A stretch of 64,000 nt of DNA from Candidatus Pedobacter colombiensis (GCA_029202485.1 CP119313.1:3100001-3164000); one strand, 5' to 3'; counted from the first letter of the stretch, positions 33,918 to 44,375 are shown. Translations and numbers: made by a program. Notes: generated from the letters alone by a model not told the origin.

Positions 33918-35030
33918 TTAATCCTTTACCACGTTTAAGACGGATTGCCAATCGGAATAAATATCGGCTGAACCCAACAATTTTTTAAGCATAACATTAT
34001 AGGCCGGCTCAAAATATGCTGCATAAGAAAGCACCTCTATCGCCGTTTTCGGTTTAAAGTTTGCACCTATTATATAACCTGGTTCTTTATTGTCGGCTCT
34101 TTTTTTATCAAATGGGACCTTGCTATTTACAAACTCATGATGAATTTGCCTGCCAGTGACAAATGGAGCCAAAAACTCAACTGATTTTTGAATAGAGGAG
34201 CCCGACGGGGATACATAATTAAAATAATTGATCCCTGTGGCACGCTTAATTACAGTTGCTATTTTCAGTAATGGTTCTAAAGTATAGATATGATAATGGA
34301 GTGCATCCCTTTCTTCAAAATCCATACCCGAACCATCGGCATACAGATTTTTTAGTATCTGTGTTTTTATGGCAGTATCTGCAAATAACTCGTAATTTTT
34401 ATTCCTAAGTAGATATGCGATGTTTCCAACAACCTTTATCCTATGGGAATTCCAATTGTTATAGACACTTTTCTTGCCCGACTTAAAGCGTGGACTGGCC
34501 ATCTCGGCATCTGCAATCTCAACAAGCCACTTATCAACAGTATTTCTCTCCGACACAGTCATTTCATCCTTAATCAAATCATAAGCATCAAACAATGGAT
34601 CTAGCTTGGTATCATTTATCGGATTACCCGCACCGTGGTTAATCTTGGCCCAGGCCAAGATATATTCGATACATTTCTTTAAATAAACGGGTTTATTGCT
34701 GATGCTATAGGTATAGGCCAAAGCATATATTTTGTCTAAATCAGCAAGGGACTTTTGTGTTTTTAGTTTCTTAGGATCATTTGCCAGGTGGCCTTCAGAA
34801 ATGATCGTATCTACCGGATCAGGATGTTGCTTTAAAGTAGCATCAGCCAAATTTTCCAACTCATGATAAGCCATTTTAACATTTTGATCTGTGTTGATCA
34901 GTGTTGACAGCTTTTGTAGCTCGCTTTTGTTCAGACTTAGATATTGAGCCTTAGCAGTAATTGCTGGCGGCAATAAAATTGCCACCAACAAAACTACTCT
35001 TGTAACCATAACCAATTGTATTCTAACCAT
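33918..35030 (-). CDS. Alginate-lyase-family (alpha/alpha barrel) polysaccharide lyase
   Basis: A 370-residue exported protein. A hydrophobic signal covers about 8-28 and the rest is helical, as in the PF05426 alginate lyase fold. Catalytic-looking motifs are NNWNSHR (191-197, with Asn192 and His196) and RDALHYHIYTL (241-251, with Arg241 and Tyr246/Tyr249), analogous to the Asn/His and Arg/Tyr pairs of PL5 lyases. It probably cleaves a uronate polymer by beta-elimination. The PL family (PL5, PL38 or unclassified) cannot be decided here. It stands 51 bp after susD. An earlier ATG at Met8 is an alternative start. Confidence 0.8.
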   Translation of the reverse strand: MVRIQLVMVTRVVLLVAILLPPAITAKAQYLSLNKSELQKLSTLINTDQNVKMAYHELENLADATLKQHPDPVDTIISEGHLANDPKKLKTQKSLADLDKIYALAYTYSISNKPVYLKKCIEYILAWAKINHGAGNPINDTKLDPLFDAYDLIKDEMTVSERNTVDKWLVEIADAEMASPRFKSGKKSVYNNWNSHRIKVVGNIAYLLRNKNYELFADTAIKTQILKNLYADGSGMDFEERDALHYHIYTLEPLLKIATVIKRATGINYFNYVSPSGSSIQKSVEFLAPFVTGRQIHHEFVNSKVPFDKKRADNKEPGYIIGANFKPKTAIEVLSYAAYFEPAYNVMLKKLLGSADIYSDWQSVLNVVKD

Positions 35031-35081
35031 TTTATTTTAAAATCTAAGCAAAATCAACCATTTATAAATGCTAATCCATTC

Positions 35082-36911
35082 TTAATTCCAACCGGGATTG
35101 TTTACTGTAATAGCAGGATTAAGCGTAGTCTCCTGAATCGGTATTGGAAACAAAATATCCCGCTCAGACACATTATTGTAAGGAGCCAAAGCATTAGCCT
35201 GACCGGAGTACCCTAATGTATTGTTAGAATTTACCGGGGCCTGAGTTGTGATGATCGGAATCATATCTTTCATCGTTTTTAAAAATATCCCCCACCTGAT
35301 CAAGTCGAGTTTACGATGTCCTTCGAAAGCCAATTCCAAAGATCGCTCCAATTGGAGGGCTTGTTTGAAAGCTGCAGGCGATGCCGTTTGTGCAGAAGTT
35401 AAACTTGCATCCGCTGCTGTATATAAAACTGCATCAGCGGTAGCACCTGTACCCACACCCGAAAAAGCTACAGTTGGTGCACTGGTATAACCAGAGCCAG
35501 CATTAGTAATCGTAAAACCGGTAATCTTACCTCCTGATACTTTTGCAGTGGCCGCAGCACCGGTACCGCCGCCGCCTGTAATGGTAACTGTAGGTGCTGT
35601 AGTGTATCCTGATCCTGCACCAGTTAGATTAATGGTTTTAAGACTATTGTAAGCTCTTGCCCTAACTGCATTAACAGCTGCAATAGCATCAGTTGTTGGT
35701 CCGCTTACCTCATTGGTCGCTTCAGCAAACATCAACAATACATCCGCATACCTTAATAACGGCCAGTTGGTCCCTCCAAAATTCTTATTGGTTATAATGT
35801 CACTGTTTTGGTATTCGCGTCTCCATTTGGCAACAGAACGACCCCAAATATAGGTCGAAGCAAAGTTGATTTTTCCCTTGCTGGCATCATTACCACTGTA
35901 ATAAAAAGGTGTCATATTCCAATCCCTTCTGGTATCACCTGCTGCATAGGAATTAAACAATGTCCCTGTAGCTAAGTAATTTCCTTGCATAAAGCCATAA
36001 GAAAGATTACTGTTATTAATCCCAACTGTCGACCCAAAACGCTCATATTCTGAATATACACCTCCTGCATCACGGTAAAATTCAACTTCCCAAATACATT
36101 CTTTCGGCTCATTAATATCAGCAGTTTCATTAATAAATATTTGTTTATAGTCCGGATTCAAAGAGTGAAGCTGTGATTTCATCACTTTTTGAGCCCAGTC
36201 GGCAGCTTTTGGATAATAGGTTGGATCAGACAGGCGGCCTGCCGCATATAAACAAACACGTGCTAAAATACCTTCTACAGCAGTTTTTGATACCCTTCCG
36301 GTATTTGCGGCACCCCATTCTGTTGTTGCTTTTACCAAACCTTCGGCTGTGGTCATATCCTGAATTACCTGTTCATAAACCTGCTTTGCAGGAACACGTG
36401 GAAAGCTCGTTTCAGTAACTGAATTGGTGATAGTTATTTTCAGTGGAACATCTCCCCAATAGCTCACCAGGATAAAATGATAATAAGCGCGTAAAAACAA
36501 TGCTTCACCCTGTACATAGTTCTTTACAGACTGAGACACCTGGGCTTTATCAATATTAGCAAGTAATAAATTTGCTCTTTCAATGCCTGCATATAAATTT
36601 CTCCAGCAATTGTTAAAGTTTCCATACGATGAGTTTACGTTGTACCAGCTTGCTGCAATGGTATTTGAACTTCTAAAATAATCCTCATCATTGGCTCCCG
36701 GGGCTTCCAGGGAAAGAAAACGAGAGTAAGTAGACTCATCGGTATTTCCTAATTCTGAATACACACTTGCTAAAGCAGAATTTAACTGTGCTTCAGTATT
36801 ATAAAATGTTTGCGGTGCAATACTGTCCTCAGGAAGCTGGGTAAGATATTTTTTACAGGAAGTAAGTCCTGTAAAGACCAATATGCTTAATAAAATAATA
36901 TTTCTTTTCAT
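35082..36911 (-). CDS. SusD-like surface glycan-binding lipoprotein with GSGYT repeat insert
   Basis: A 609-residue SusD/RagB protein. The lipoprotein signal ends GLTSC (Cys19). TPR-like helices (about 35-220) include ALFLRAYYHFILVSYWGDVPL, and the C-terminal half has LLRYADVLLMFAEA and LERSLELAFEGHRKLDLIRWG, all SusD hallmarks. It caps the SusC barrel and binds the target glycan. Between VRARAYNS and the LERSLELAFEGHR block there is an extra stretch (about 430-497) with two GSGYT[TS]APTV repeats, absent from typical SusD proteins. It lies 35 bp downstream of susC. Function is secure; the glycan is inferred from the two lyases downstream. Confidence 0.92.
   Translation of the reverse strand: MKRNIILLSILVFTGLTSCKKYLTQLPEDSIAPQTFYNTEAQLNSALASVYSELGNTDESTYSRFLSLEAPGANDEDYFRSSNTIAASWYNVNSSYGNFNNCWRNLYAGIERANLLLANIDKAQVSQSVKNYVQGEALFLRAYYHFILVSYWGDVPLKITITNSVTETSFPRVPAKQVYEQVIQDMTTAEGLVKATTEWGAANTGRVSKTAVEGILARVCLYAAGRLSDPTYYPKAADWAQKVMKSQLHSLNPDYKQIFINETADINEPKECIWEVEFYRDAGGVYSEYERFGSTVGINNSNLSYGFMQGNYLATGTLFNSYAAGDTRRDWNMTPFYYSGNDASKGKINFASTYIWGRSVAKWRREYQNSDIITNKNFGGTNWPLLRYADVLLMFAEATNEVSGPTTDAIAAVNAVRARAYNSLKTINLTGAGSGYTTAPTVTITGGGGTGAAATAKVSGGKITGFTITNAGSGYTSAPTVAFSGVGTGATADAVLYTAADASLTSAQTASPAAFKQALQLERSLELAFEGHRKLDLIRWGIFLKTMKDMIPIITTQAPVNSNNTLGYSGQANALAPYNNVSERDILFPIPIQETTLNPAITVNNPGWN
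35421..35624 (-). repeat. In-frame glycine-rich GSGYTxAPTV repeat insert inside susD
   Basis: This segment encodes SusD residues about 430-497. Two copies of a roughly 39-residue unit start at AGSGYTTAPTV (432) and AGSGYTSAPTV (471), each followed by a G/A/T-rich tail. The unit resembles beta-repeat modules of large adhesins and phage tail proteins. It lies in a loop region just before the conserved C-terminal helices, so it can be tolerated without breaking the fold. Confidence 0.8.
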
Positions 36912-36946
36912 GATCTTTTAAGATTAACCTTGATAATACAAATTGA

Positions 36947-39900
36947 CTACAGTGACACATCTAAACCAAAGGTGATCACTTTGGCTTTTGGATAAGCCGA
37001 ATAGTCCATTCCCGGTGTTAAAGCAGAACTATAGGATGACACCTCCGGATCAAGACCGGAATACTTTGTCCATGTGAGTAAATTTTGTGCAGACACAAAA
37101 CAACGAACTTTGGATAATTTGATATTCCTAAGTATTTTTGGGTCAAATGTATAGCCCAGATTGACTGTTTTTAACCTTAGATAAGAACCATCTTCTAACA
37201 AACGCGATGAATACACAGCCGGTCCGCCCCCTCCAGTTCTAAAGTACGTGTTGCTTGGATTGGTCGGTGTCCATCGATCCTGATAAGTTGCGTACTGATT
37301 TGATCCAAATACAGTTGAACCTTCCATTAAATATTTGTTGATGTTTTGAATCTGGTTGCCATAAACAAACTGAAAGAAAACATTCAAATCAAAACCTTTG
37401 TAACTAAAGTTGTTAGAAAATCCGCCGGTAAACTTAGGATTGGGATTACCAATAACAGTCAGATCATTACCATCAACAATATTATCTCCGGTCAGGTCCA
37501 CATATTTAATGTCGCCGGGTTTGATATTCGCACGTGGGTTACCATTATTCGGCACATTTGCTTTCAAAGTAAAAACACCGGGTGTATTTTCATCAAAATC
37601 ACTATACTGGTACACCCCAGCCCATTTATAACCATAAAACATCGCCACCGGTTGTCCAACTTGTGCAGCAAAATCCGGGGTTAGTCCCAGGCCCGTAGCA
37701 TACCATCTTACTGTTGTTAATAACGTCTGTTGCCCCTGAGCCAATGCCAGCACTTTGTTGCGGTTAAATGCAATGTTAAAACTACTTGACCAGTTAAAAT
37801 TCTTTCCGGTAATATTGGTCGTTCCCAAAGTAAATTCAAGACCTCTGTTTTGTACGGCACCAATATTCTCATATGCAGAAGCATAGCCACTTGTGCCCGG
37901 TAATTGCGCGTTTAACAACAAATCCGTGGTTTTCTTATTGTAAACATCTGTTGTTAAAGTGATGCGTTGATTAAAGAATCCCAAATCAAGACCTATATCA
38001 GTTTCAGCAGTACTTTCCCATTTCAATGCAGGATTTGCCAAAGAAGAGGCATAAGCACCACTTAAAAATGTACTGTTAAAGGAATATGAATCAGCACCTC
38101 CCTGAGTCAACAAGGCATATGCAGCCCGGTCATCAACCCGGTTATTACCAGTTACACCATAGCTGGTCCTGATTTTAACATCAGATATGATCTTATTATT
38201 TTTAAGAAAGTTTTCCTCACTCATGTGCCATGCCAATGATCCTGAAGGGAAGAAACCCCAAATGTTATCACCGACAAATTTTGAAGAACCATCAGCACGG
38301 AAACTAGCTGTTGCCAAATATTTCGATTTATAATTGTAATTGACCCTGCCAAGGAAAGATGCAAGTGTATTTTTTGATTTTGTTGTTTTGATATTGAACG
38401 GTGTCCCCTGTCCCAAACCATCAACACCTAAACTTTCGTTTGGAACCAATGTGGCCCTGGAACCAAAAAGCTTCGAACTATTCCCCTGCATTGTAAAACC
38501 TGCCAACACATTTATAGCATGATCTTTATGGATGACATTACTGTAAGTTAAGGTATTCTCATTGACATAATTTGAAAGCGAAGTATAGGTGACTGAACCA
38601 TTTGGTCCACCTGAGCCTAAACTGCTGCCCGGACTTCCTAAACGAGAGTTTGAAGTATTAAAAACATCAGCCTCAGTAAAGTTATTATTATAACCACCCG
38701 TAACTTTCAACTTTAACTTAGGTAAGATACTATATTCCAGATAAGCATTGGTTGTTAATACATTCCCAATTTTACCTCGTATCTCATTGTAAGCTGTTAA
38801 AATTGGATTCCATTGATAATTAGAATTAGAAGCGGTAATGACATCCTCATCCTGCGCATCTTCCAACAAAGCATCCAGGTTACCGGTACCATTTACCGGT
38901 CTGTACTGCCAAACATTGATTAAATAATTAAAAGCTGTTTGCGAGTTACCACCAACCTGAGTCCCGTTAGATATAATACTGCTGTAATTAGCCATTATCC
39001 CACCTTTCAGTTTTTTAGTGATCTGCTGATCTAAACTCATCCGGCCTTGATACCTTTTAAAATCTGAGCCAATGATAGTTCCCTTTTGTTGAAATATAGA
39101 TCCGGAAACAGTGTATTTGGTATCTTTTGTACCACCTCTTAAAGAGATATTATGATTGGACATGGGCGCTGTGCGAAAAACCTGTTGCTGCCAATCCAAT
39201 CCAGGCTGATCTAAATAACTATCCAATGTTTGTCCATTCGTTAGGTATAAACCAGTAGCTTTTGCGTTATCAATTTCCAGTTGGTACTTTACAAAGTTAT
39301 AGGGATCCATAACTTTAACTCTTGAAGTATTTGTTTGTAAACCGTAATAACCATTATAGGTTAATACAGGCGGTCCGGTCTTGCCTTTTTTCGTAGTAAT
39401 GATGATTACCCCATTGGCTCCACGCGCACCATATATTGCTGTAGAAGATGCATCTTTTAACACTTCTATGGATTCAATATCTGCCGGATTGATGGCATTG
39501 TTGGTATAGTTTTCTATTGGAAAACCATCCACAACGTAAAGTGGCGAATTATCCTGAGTAACGGAATTACCACCACGAATTATAATTTCGGGCGAGGCAC
39601 CAGGCTGTCCATCAGGAGAAGTTACCTGAACTCCGGCAATCCTACCTGCCAGAGCATCGTCAAATGATTTTACGGGCGCTTTGTTTAAGTCGCTTATATT
39701 AACAGTTCCAACAGAACCCGTAAGGTCACGTCGGTTAACCTGTCCATACCCAATTACGACCACTTCACTTAAATCATTTAGTTTGGTTTTTAAGGTTACA
39801 TTGATCACCTTATTGGAACCAATCGCTATTTCCTGAGTGTCAAAGCTAATGGCGTTAAATATCAATACCTCATCACTGGCTGATACACCGATTTTATATT

Positions 39901-40114
39901 TTCCATCCCCATCAGTAGTTGTTCCTTTTGTCGTTCCTTTGACCTTAATTGTTACGCCTGGAATTGTTTCGCCTTTATCATCCTTTACCACACCGGTAAT
40001 TGTTTTTTGGCTTGTTTTAGCTACAGGATTGGTCTGCTGAGAAAAAGCATTTTGCCCGTAAAAAATAAAACAGAGGAAAAGGCCTGTTAGACCCCTTAAG
40101 TAAAGTTTGCTCAT
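36947..40114 (-). CDS. SusC/RagA TonB-dependent outer-membrane transporter
   Basis: A 1,055-residue TonB-dependent receptor. A signal peptide (1-26) is followed by a carboxypeptidase-D-like regulatory domain (about 38-115, TITGVVKDDKGETIPGVTI), a TonB-box-like region with LSEVVVIGYG, a plug (about 120-240, SPLYVVDGFPI and IEVLKDASSTAIYGARGANG) and a large barrel ending in the aromatic C-terminal strand VITFGLDVSL. It imports oligosaccharides bound by SusD into the periplasm using TonB energy. It is first in an operon with susD, two lyases and a DUF1080 gene. No N-terminal STN domain is present, so anti-sigma signalling is not expected; control by the adjacent HTCS is likely. Confidence 0.95.
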   Translation of the reverse strand: MSKLYLRGLTGLFLCFIFYGQNAFSQQTNPVAKTSQKTITGVVKDDKGETIPGVTIKVKGTTKGTTTDGDGKYKIGVSASDEVLIFNAISFDTQEIAIGSNKVINVTLKTKLNDLSEVVVIGYGQVNRRDLTGSVGTVNISDLNKAPVKSFDDALAGRIAGVQVTSPDGQPGASPEIIIRGGNSVTQDNSPLYVVDGFPIENYTNNAINPADIESIEVLKDASSTAIYGARGANGVIIITTKKGKTGPPVLTYNGYYGLQTNTSRVKVMDPYNFVKYQLEIDNAKATGLYLTNGQTLDSYLDQPGLDWQQQVFRTAPMSNHNISLRGGTKDTKYTVSGSIFQQKGTIIGSDFKRYQGRMSLDQQITKKLKGGIMANYSSIISNGTQVGGNSQTAFNYLINVWQYRPVNGTGNLDALLEDAQDEDVITASNSNYQWNPILTAYNEIRGKIGNVLTTNAYLEYSILPKLKLKVTGGYNNNFTEADVFNTSNSRLGSPGSSLGSGGPNGSVTYTSLSNYVNENTLTYSNVIHKDHAINVLAGFTMQGNSSKLFGSRATLVPNESLGVDGLGQGTPFNIKTTKSKNTLASFLGRVNYNYKSKYLATASFRADGSSKFVGDNIWGFFPSGSLAWHMSEENFLKNNKIISDVKIRTSYGVTGNNRVDDRAAYALLTQGGADSYSFNSTFLSGAYASSLANPALKWESTAETDIGLDLGFFNQRITLTTDVYNKKTTDLLLNAQLPGTSGYASAYENIGAVQNRGLEFTLGTTNITGKNFNWSSSFNIAFNRNKVLALAQGQQTLLTTVRWYATGLGLTPDFAAQVGQPVAMFYGYKWAGVYQYSDFDENTPGVFTLKANVPNNGNPRANIKPGDIKYVDLTGDNIVDGNDLTVIGNPNPKFTGGFSNNFSYKGFDLNVFFQFVYGNQIQNINKYLMEGSTVFGSNQYATYQDRWTPTNPSNTYFRTGGGGPAVYSSRLLEDGSYLRLKTVNLGYTFDPKILRNIKLSKVRCFVSAQNLLTWTKYSGLDPEVSSYSSALTPGMDYSAYPKAKVITFGLDVSL

Positions 40115-40170
40115 AGTTGTTTAATATTTGGTGGTTAACCCGCAGCTCAAAATCCCTTGCGGCTTACCTA

Positions 40171-40198
40171 CAAAACTAGGCACCTCCAGGTACACAAA
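40171..40198 (-). promoter_or_regulatory. Candidate promoter of the SusC operon
   Basis: On the minus strand TAGTTTTG (40171-40178) is a perfect match to the Bacteroidota -7 box TAnnTTTG, and TTTG (40195-40198) stands 16 bp upstream as a possible -33 element. It would give a leader of about 55 nt before the susC ATG at 40114. The short spacing may make it dependent on the HTCS. Confidence 0.5.
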
Positions 40199-40244
40199 GC
40201 CATGGGTTTTGACAAAAAAATGCATGGGTAATGCACTTTTTCAC

Positions 40245-43200
40245 TTAAACCTGCTCTTTTGGGGTATAACCAAATTGCTCTTTAAAGCACTTCCTGAAAT
40301 GATTTACATCTGAAAACCCAACACTATAGGCGACTTCATTAACATTCAACTCTCCGTTAGACAACAATTGTGAAGCGCGCTTTAGTTTAATGCTCCTGAC
40401 AAACTCCACAGCGGTCTGATTGGTTAAGGCTTTTATTTTCTTTGTAAAAGTATTCCTGTGCATAGCCACTGCCTCACTAAGCTGTTCAACGCTCAAAGTT
40501 TCATCTCCAATGTGTTTTTCAATGAATGCCAAAACTTTAGTTAAAAACAGTCCGTCGGCCTCACTGATTGCAATATTTTGAGGCTCAAGCATGATCTCTT
40601 TCTGATACCTCGATCTTAATTTCTGCCGGTTTTCAATTAAATTCCAAACCCTGGCTTCCAGAATACCAAAATTAAAGGGCTTTGTTACATAATCGTCGGC
40701 CCCGGTTTCCAGTCCTTCCATCTTAAAGATCAAAGGTGTACGGGCTGTTAAAAGTATTACAGGAATGTGGCTTGTGACAATATCCGATTTTAAATTCCTG
40801 CAAAGTGTTATCCCATCCATCTTTGGCATCATCACATCACTGATAATCAGATCGGGCATCTTCTCCTTAGCTAAATCCCAGCCCGCTAATCCATCAACGG
40901 CAGTATAAACTTCAAAATCGTCTTCAAATCCTTCTTTAACAAAGTTTAGGACTTCTTCATTATCTTCCACAAGCAAAATAGAGATCTTTTCCTTTCCTGC
41001 GTTTTTTAATATCTCTGCTTTACGCAAAGAAAATTGAGATGGTAACAATTGTCTTGCCGGTAAATATTCAGTTATATCCTCGCTACTCTTAAAATTTTCA
41101 ATAACTTCTTCCGACTTAAAATATGCGTTGCCTATAGGCATCCTTACCTCAACACGGGTGTACCCACGTTCAGCTCCCTGCTCCGGCCTGCTATCAATCT
41201 TTATACTTCCATGGTGCAATTCGACCAATTCTTTAGAGAATGCCAATCCCAAACCAGTCCCCTGTACATTAGATTGGTCCCGCTCATCATGATAAAACTG
41301 AGTAAAGAGTTTATCCATGTTTTCCGGAGCAATCCCACATCCATTGTCTTCAACAGCAATAACCATGTGATCACCCTTTTCGTCAGCTTCCTGTTTCACA
41401 GACAGTGTAACTTTACCATGAACAGGCGTAAATTTTATAGCGTTGGATAGCAAATTATAAACTACTTTTTCCAGTTTGTCTTTATCAAACCAGGCCCACA
41501 ATTCATCTGTCTCGGTTTTAAAAACCAGGTTAATATTCTTTGAAATGGAAAGCCCGCTAAATGCCAGTGAAATCTCTTTAAGGAAATGAACAACATTCCC
41601 TTTTGCAGCCTCCAAATGCATGTTACCAGAGTCAAACTTCCGGATATCGAGCAGCTGGTTGATCAGTTTTACGAGTCGTTCACTATTGCGCTGTATCAGC
41701 ATCAGCTGATGCTGAACTCTATTATCACCGGCACTAGCTTTAACAAGCCGCTCTATCGGAGCCATGATGAGGGTCAAAGGTGTTTTAATTTCATGAGATA
41801 TGTTCATAAAAAAGCTAAGCTTTTTTTGAGCCAGCTCCTGGTCCTTTAAATGACTAATAGATTCGAACTCCAGCTGTGTTTTTAGGCGTTCAGTTTTTTT
41901 CGAATAATTGTTAAACAAGTATAATAAAGTAAGGATTATCAGGGCATACCCTATATAGGCATACCAGGTTTTATACCATGGTGGCAACACCACTATTTTT
42001 AAAGTACGCGGTGTTTCATTCCATACTCCGTCATTATTCGCAGCTTTTATTTTAAACAGGTAGGTGCCCGGATCAAGATTGGTATAGGTGGCCATTCTCT
42101 GGTTAACCACATAATGCCAGGCATCATCAGAAAACCCCTCCAGCTTAAACGCAAATTGATTTTTTTCCGGATTGATATAATTGAGAGCGGCAAATCCAAT
42201 ACTAAAAAATGCCTGGTTATAGGCTAAAGTAATCTGTTTCGTCTCCTCAATCGGCTTCGCCAAAGGTGAATCCTTAATACCAAATTGAACGGGTTTATTT
42301 AAAATTAAAAAATCGGTGAATATAACAGCTGGTTTTACATGATTGGTTTTGATGTGATCAGGATCAAAAATGGTTGCTCCATTAATACCACCAAAGATCA
42401 ATTGTTGCTTTTTAGTTTTAGTTCCCGCACCGGTCAAAAACTGATTACTTTGTAAACCATCCTGAACAGTATAATTAATAATGTTTAATTGACGGGCATT
42501 AAATGGCAGCTCAAATTTTTTAAATGCAATACAAGATATTCCCTTATTTGTACTGAACCAAAGTCGCCCCCTACTATCTTCAGCTATTTTATGAATGGTA
42601 TTGCTATAAATACCTGTGGATTCAGTAATTGCATAGAATTTTTTCGCAGCAATGTCCATATAATTGATTCCTCCACCATCCGTACCTATCCACAACCTAT
42701 TTTGAGCATCTTTATAAATACTCAAAATAGAACTGCTGGTGAGGCCATTGCTTCGGGCCTCGTCAAACTGATAAGTTTCAAAAGTTTGATGATGTATATT
42801 TAAACAGCTGATTCCCGAAGACTTGGTACCTATCCACAAGCGCTCCCCATCCAATAAGAGTGAAGTTATGTTGACCGAATTAATTGAATTACCGGAGTTT
42901 GGAGAAGGCAGATAATGCTTAACAACTTTATCATTTTTGATATAATACAAACCATCGAAATTTGTCCCCACCCACAATCCATCCTTACCTCTCAATAAAA
43001 CATAATTTTGGATAAATCCGGGCACCAATGGTTTAGCGATGAGGTTGACATCATAAAAAGCGTGATTTTTTTTATCAAATATTTTCAAGCCACTTCCTGT
43101 ACCTATCCAAAGTTTTGTATCATCCTCATGACTTGTAATGGCTTTAACACTGGTGTTTAACAACTCAGCCTTCTTTTTATCATTCCTATAGGTATGATAA

Positions 43201-44375
43201 ATTGTAAATGTGCTATCCACATGATTCAAATCTGCAGATCCATTATCTGTACCTATCCATAATGAGCCGTCATTATCCTCCATAATGGCATTTACAATTT
43301 CGGACGACAATCCATTGTTATGACCTTGTTTACGGCCTAAATTGTAAAAGTTATCCGACTGATTATAAACCACATTAACCCCTCCATTATAAGTACCCAA
43401 CCATATGCTGCCTTCTTTATCTCTCAATATGCAGCGTATAGAATTTTGGCTAAGTGAAGTTGGATAGTCAGGATCATGCCTATACGCCTTGATCTGATGA
43501 TTGGTTAGACCAATTGTATTCAATCCATTTTTAGTTCCAACCCAAATTACCTTGTTATCAATTTCTATCAATGCTCTTACCGTATTACTCAGCAGTCCAT
43601 TATCCTTGTTATAGTTTATACAAGTTTGAGTTTGGGCATTGTAAAAGAACAAACCTTCCGATTCGGTAGCGATCCAGTAATTACCAGAATGATCCTGAAT
43701 GATGCTTCTAATAACAGCGCCAGGTAATTTACGATATGCTTTTAAAGCTGGCGGAATTGCTAAAAATCTACGGTTTTTCAAATCGTAAATTTTTAAAGTT
43801 TTAGCTGTACCTATCCATAAATGCTCTTGTTGATCAAAATATAAATATTGAACTTTATCACTACATATATTGGTTTTGGCATAGATCAGCTCTTTCTTAT
43901 GGTGCTGGTTATAAATAAATAAACCGGCACTTGTCCCCACCCAAATCATACCTGTTTTATCCTGCACCATATCAAAAACCGCATATCTTTTTGATAATCC
44001 TTCGAGCTTATAGCGTACAAACTGATTTGTAGCCTTATTGTAACGGTTTATACCATTTAATGTACCAATCCACAGGTTGCCCTCCCTATCTTCTATCAAT
44101 TTGTTAACCTGGTTATTGCTTAAACTTCCGGAGTTTCCGGGATCATTTTTATAGGTATTAAATTCAGTTCCATTAAACTTGCTCAAACCATCAAATGTGC
44201 CTATCCAGATTTGACCTTTTTTATCCTGCAAAATACTCATGGCGGTATTTTGAGCCAGGCCATTATCCACATTTAACCTTTTAAATACAAGCGTTTTTTG
44301 GGCAAATAACTGACTGATCTGCACAAGCAGTATCAGGCTTAAAAAAGCATGCTTCTGTATTTTTTTCAGTATCAA
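40245..44375 (-). CDS. Hybrid two-component system sensor/regulator (HTCS) of the SusC locus
   Basis: A 1,376-residue HTCS. Signal peptide 1-25, reg_prop propeller repeats (about 40-640, WIGT repeats), Y_Y_Y domain (about 715-795), membrane helix (about 804-822), HisKA with His861 (NISHEIKT), ATPase with VVYNLLSNAIKF and GTGLGLAF, receiver with Asp1180 (DVMMPKMDG) and the YVTKPF lysine, and an AraC HTH (about 1275-1374, AYSVGFSDVNHFRKCF). It lies 130 bp upstream of susC in the same direction, the usual place for the activator of a polysaccharide locus. It likely senses oligo-uronides made by the two lyases. All signalling residues are present. Confidence 0.94.
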   Translation of the reverse strand: MILKKIQKHAFLSLILLVQISQLFAQKTLVFKRLNVDNGLAQNTAMSILQDKKGQIWIGTFDGLSKFNGTEFNTYKNDPGNSGSLSNNQVNKLIEDREGNLWIGTLNGINRYNKATNQFVRYKLEGLSKRYAVFDMVQDKTGMIWVGTSAGLFIYNQHHKKELIYAKTNICSDKVQYLYFDQQEHLWIGTAKTLKIYDLKNRRFLAIPPALKAYRKLPGAVIRSIIQDHSGNYWIATESEGLFFYNAQTQTCINYNKDNGLLSNTVRALIEIDNKVIWVGTKNGLNTIGLTNHQIKAYRHDPDYPTSLSQNSIRCILRDKEGSIWLGTYNGGVNVVYNQSDNFYNLGRKQGHNNGLSSEIVNAIMEDNDGSLWIGTDNGSADLNHVDSTFTIYHTYRNDKKKAELLNTSVKAITSHEDDTKLWIGTGSGLKIFDKKNHAFYDVNLIAKPLVPGFIQNYVLLRGKDGLWVGTNFDGLYYIKNDKVVKHYLPSPNSGNSINSVNITSLLLDGERLWIGTKSSGISCLNIHHQTFETYQFDEARSNGLTSSSILSIYKDAQNRLWIGTDGGGINYMDIAAKKFYAITESTGIYSNTIHKIAEDSRGRLWFSTNKGISCIAFKKFELPFNARQLNIINYTVQDGLQSNQFLTGAGTKTKKQQLIFGGINGATIFDPDHIKTNHVKPAVIFTDFLILNKPVQFGIKDSPLAKPIEETKQITLAYNQAFFSIGFAALNYINPEKNQFAFKLEGFSDDAWHYVVNQRMATYTNLDPGTYLFKIKAANNDGVWNETPRTLKIVVLPPWYKTWYAYIGYALIILTLLYLFNNYSKKTERLKTQLEFESISHLKDQELAQKKLSFFMNISHEIKTPLTLIMAPIERLVKASAGDNRVQHQLMLIQRNSERLVKLINQLLDIRKFDSGNMHLEAAKGNVVHFLKEISLAFSGLSISKNINLVFKTETDELWAWFDKDKLEKVVYNLLSNAIKFTPVHGKVTLSVKQEADEKGDHMVIAVEDNGCGIAPENMDKLFTQFYHDERDQSNVQGTGLGLAFSKELVELHHGSIKIDSRPEQGAERGYTRVEVRMPIGNAYFKSEEVIENFKSSEDITEYLPARQLLPSQFSLRKAEILKNAGKEKISILLVEDNEEVLNFVKEGFEDDFEVYTAVDGLAGWDLAKEKMPDLIISDVMMPKMDGITLCRNLKSDIVTSHIPVILLTARTPLIFKMEGLETGADDYVTKPFNFGILEARVWNLIENRQKLRSRYQKEIMLEPQNIAISEADGLFLTKVLAFIEKHIGDETLSVEQLSEAVAMHRNTFTKKIKALTNQTAVEFVRSIKLKRASQLLSNGELNVNEVAYSVGFSDVNHFRKCFKEQFGYTPKEQV

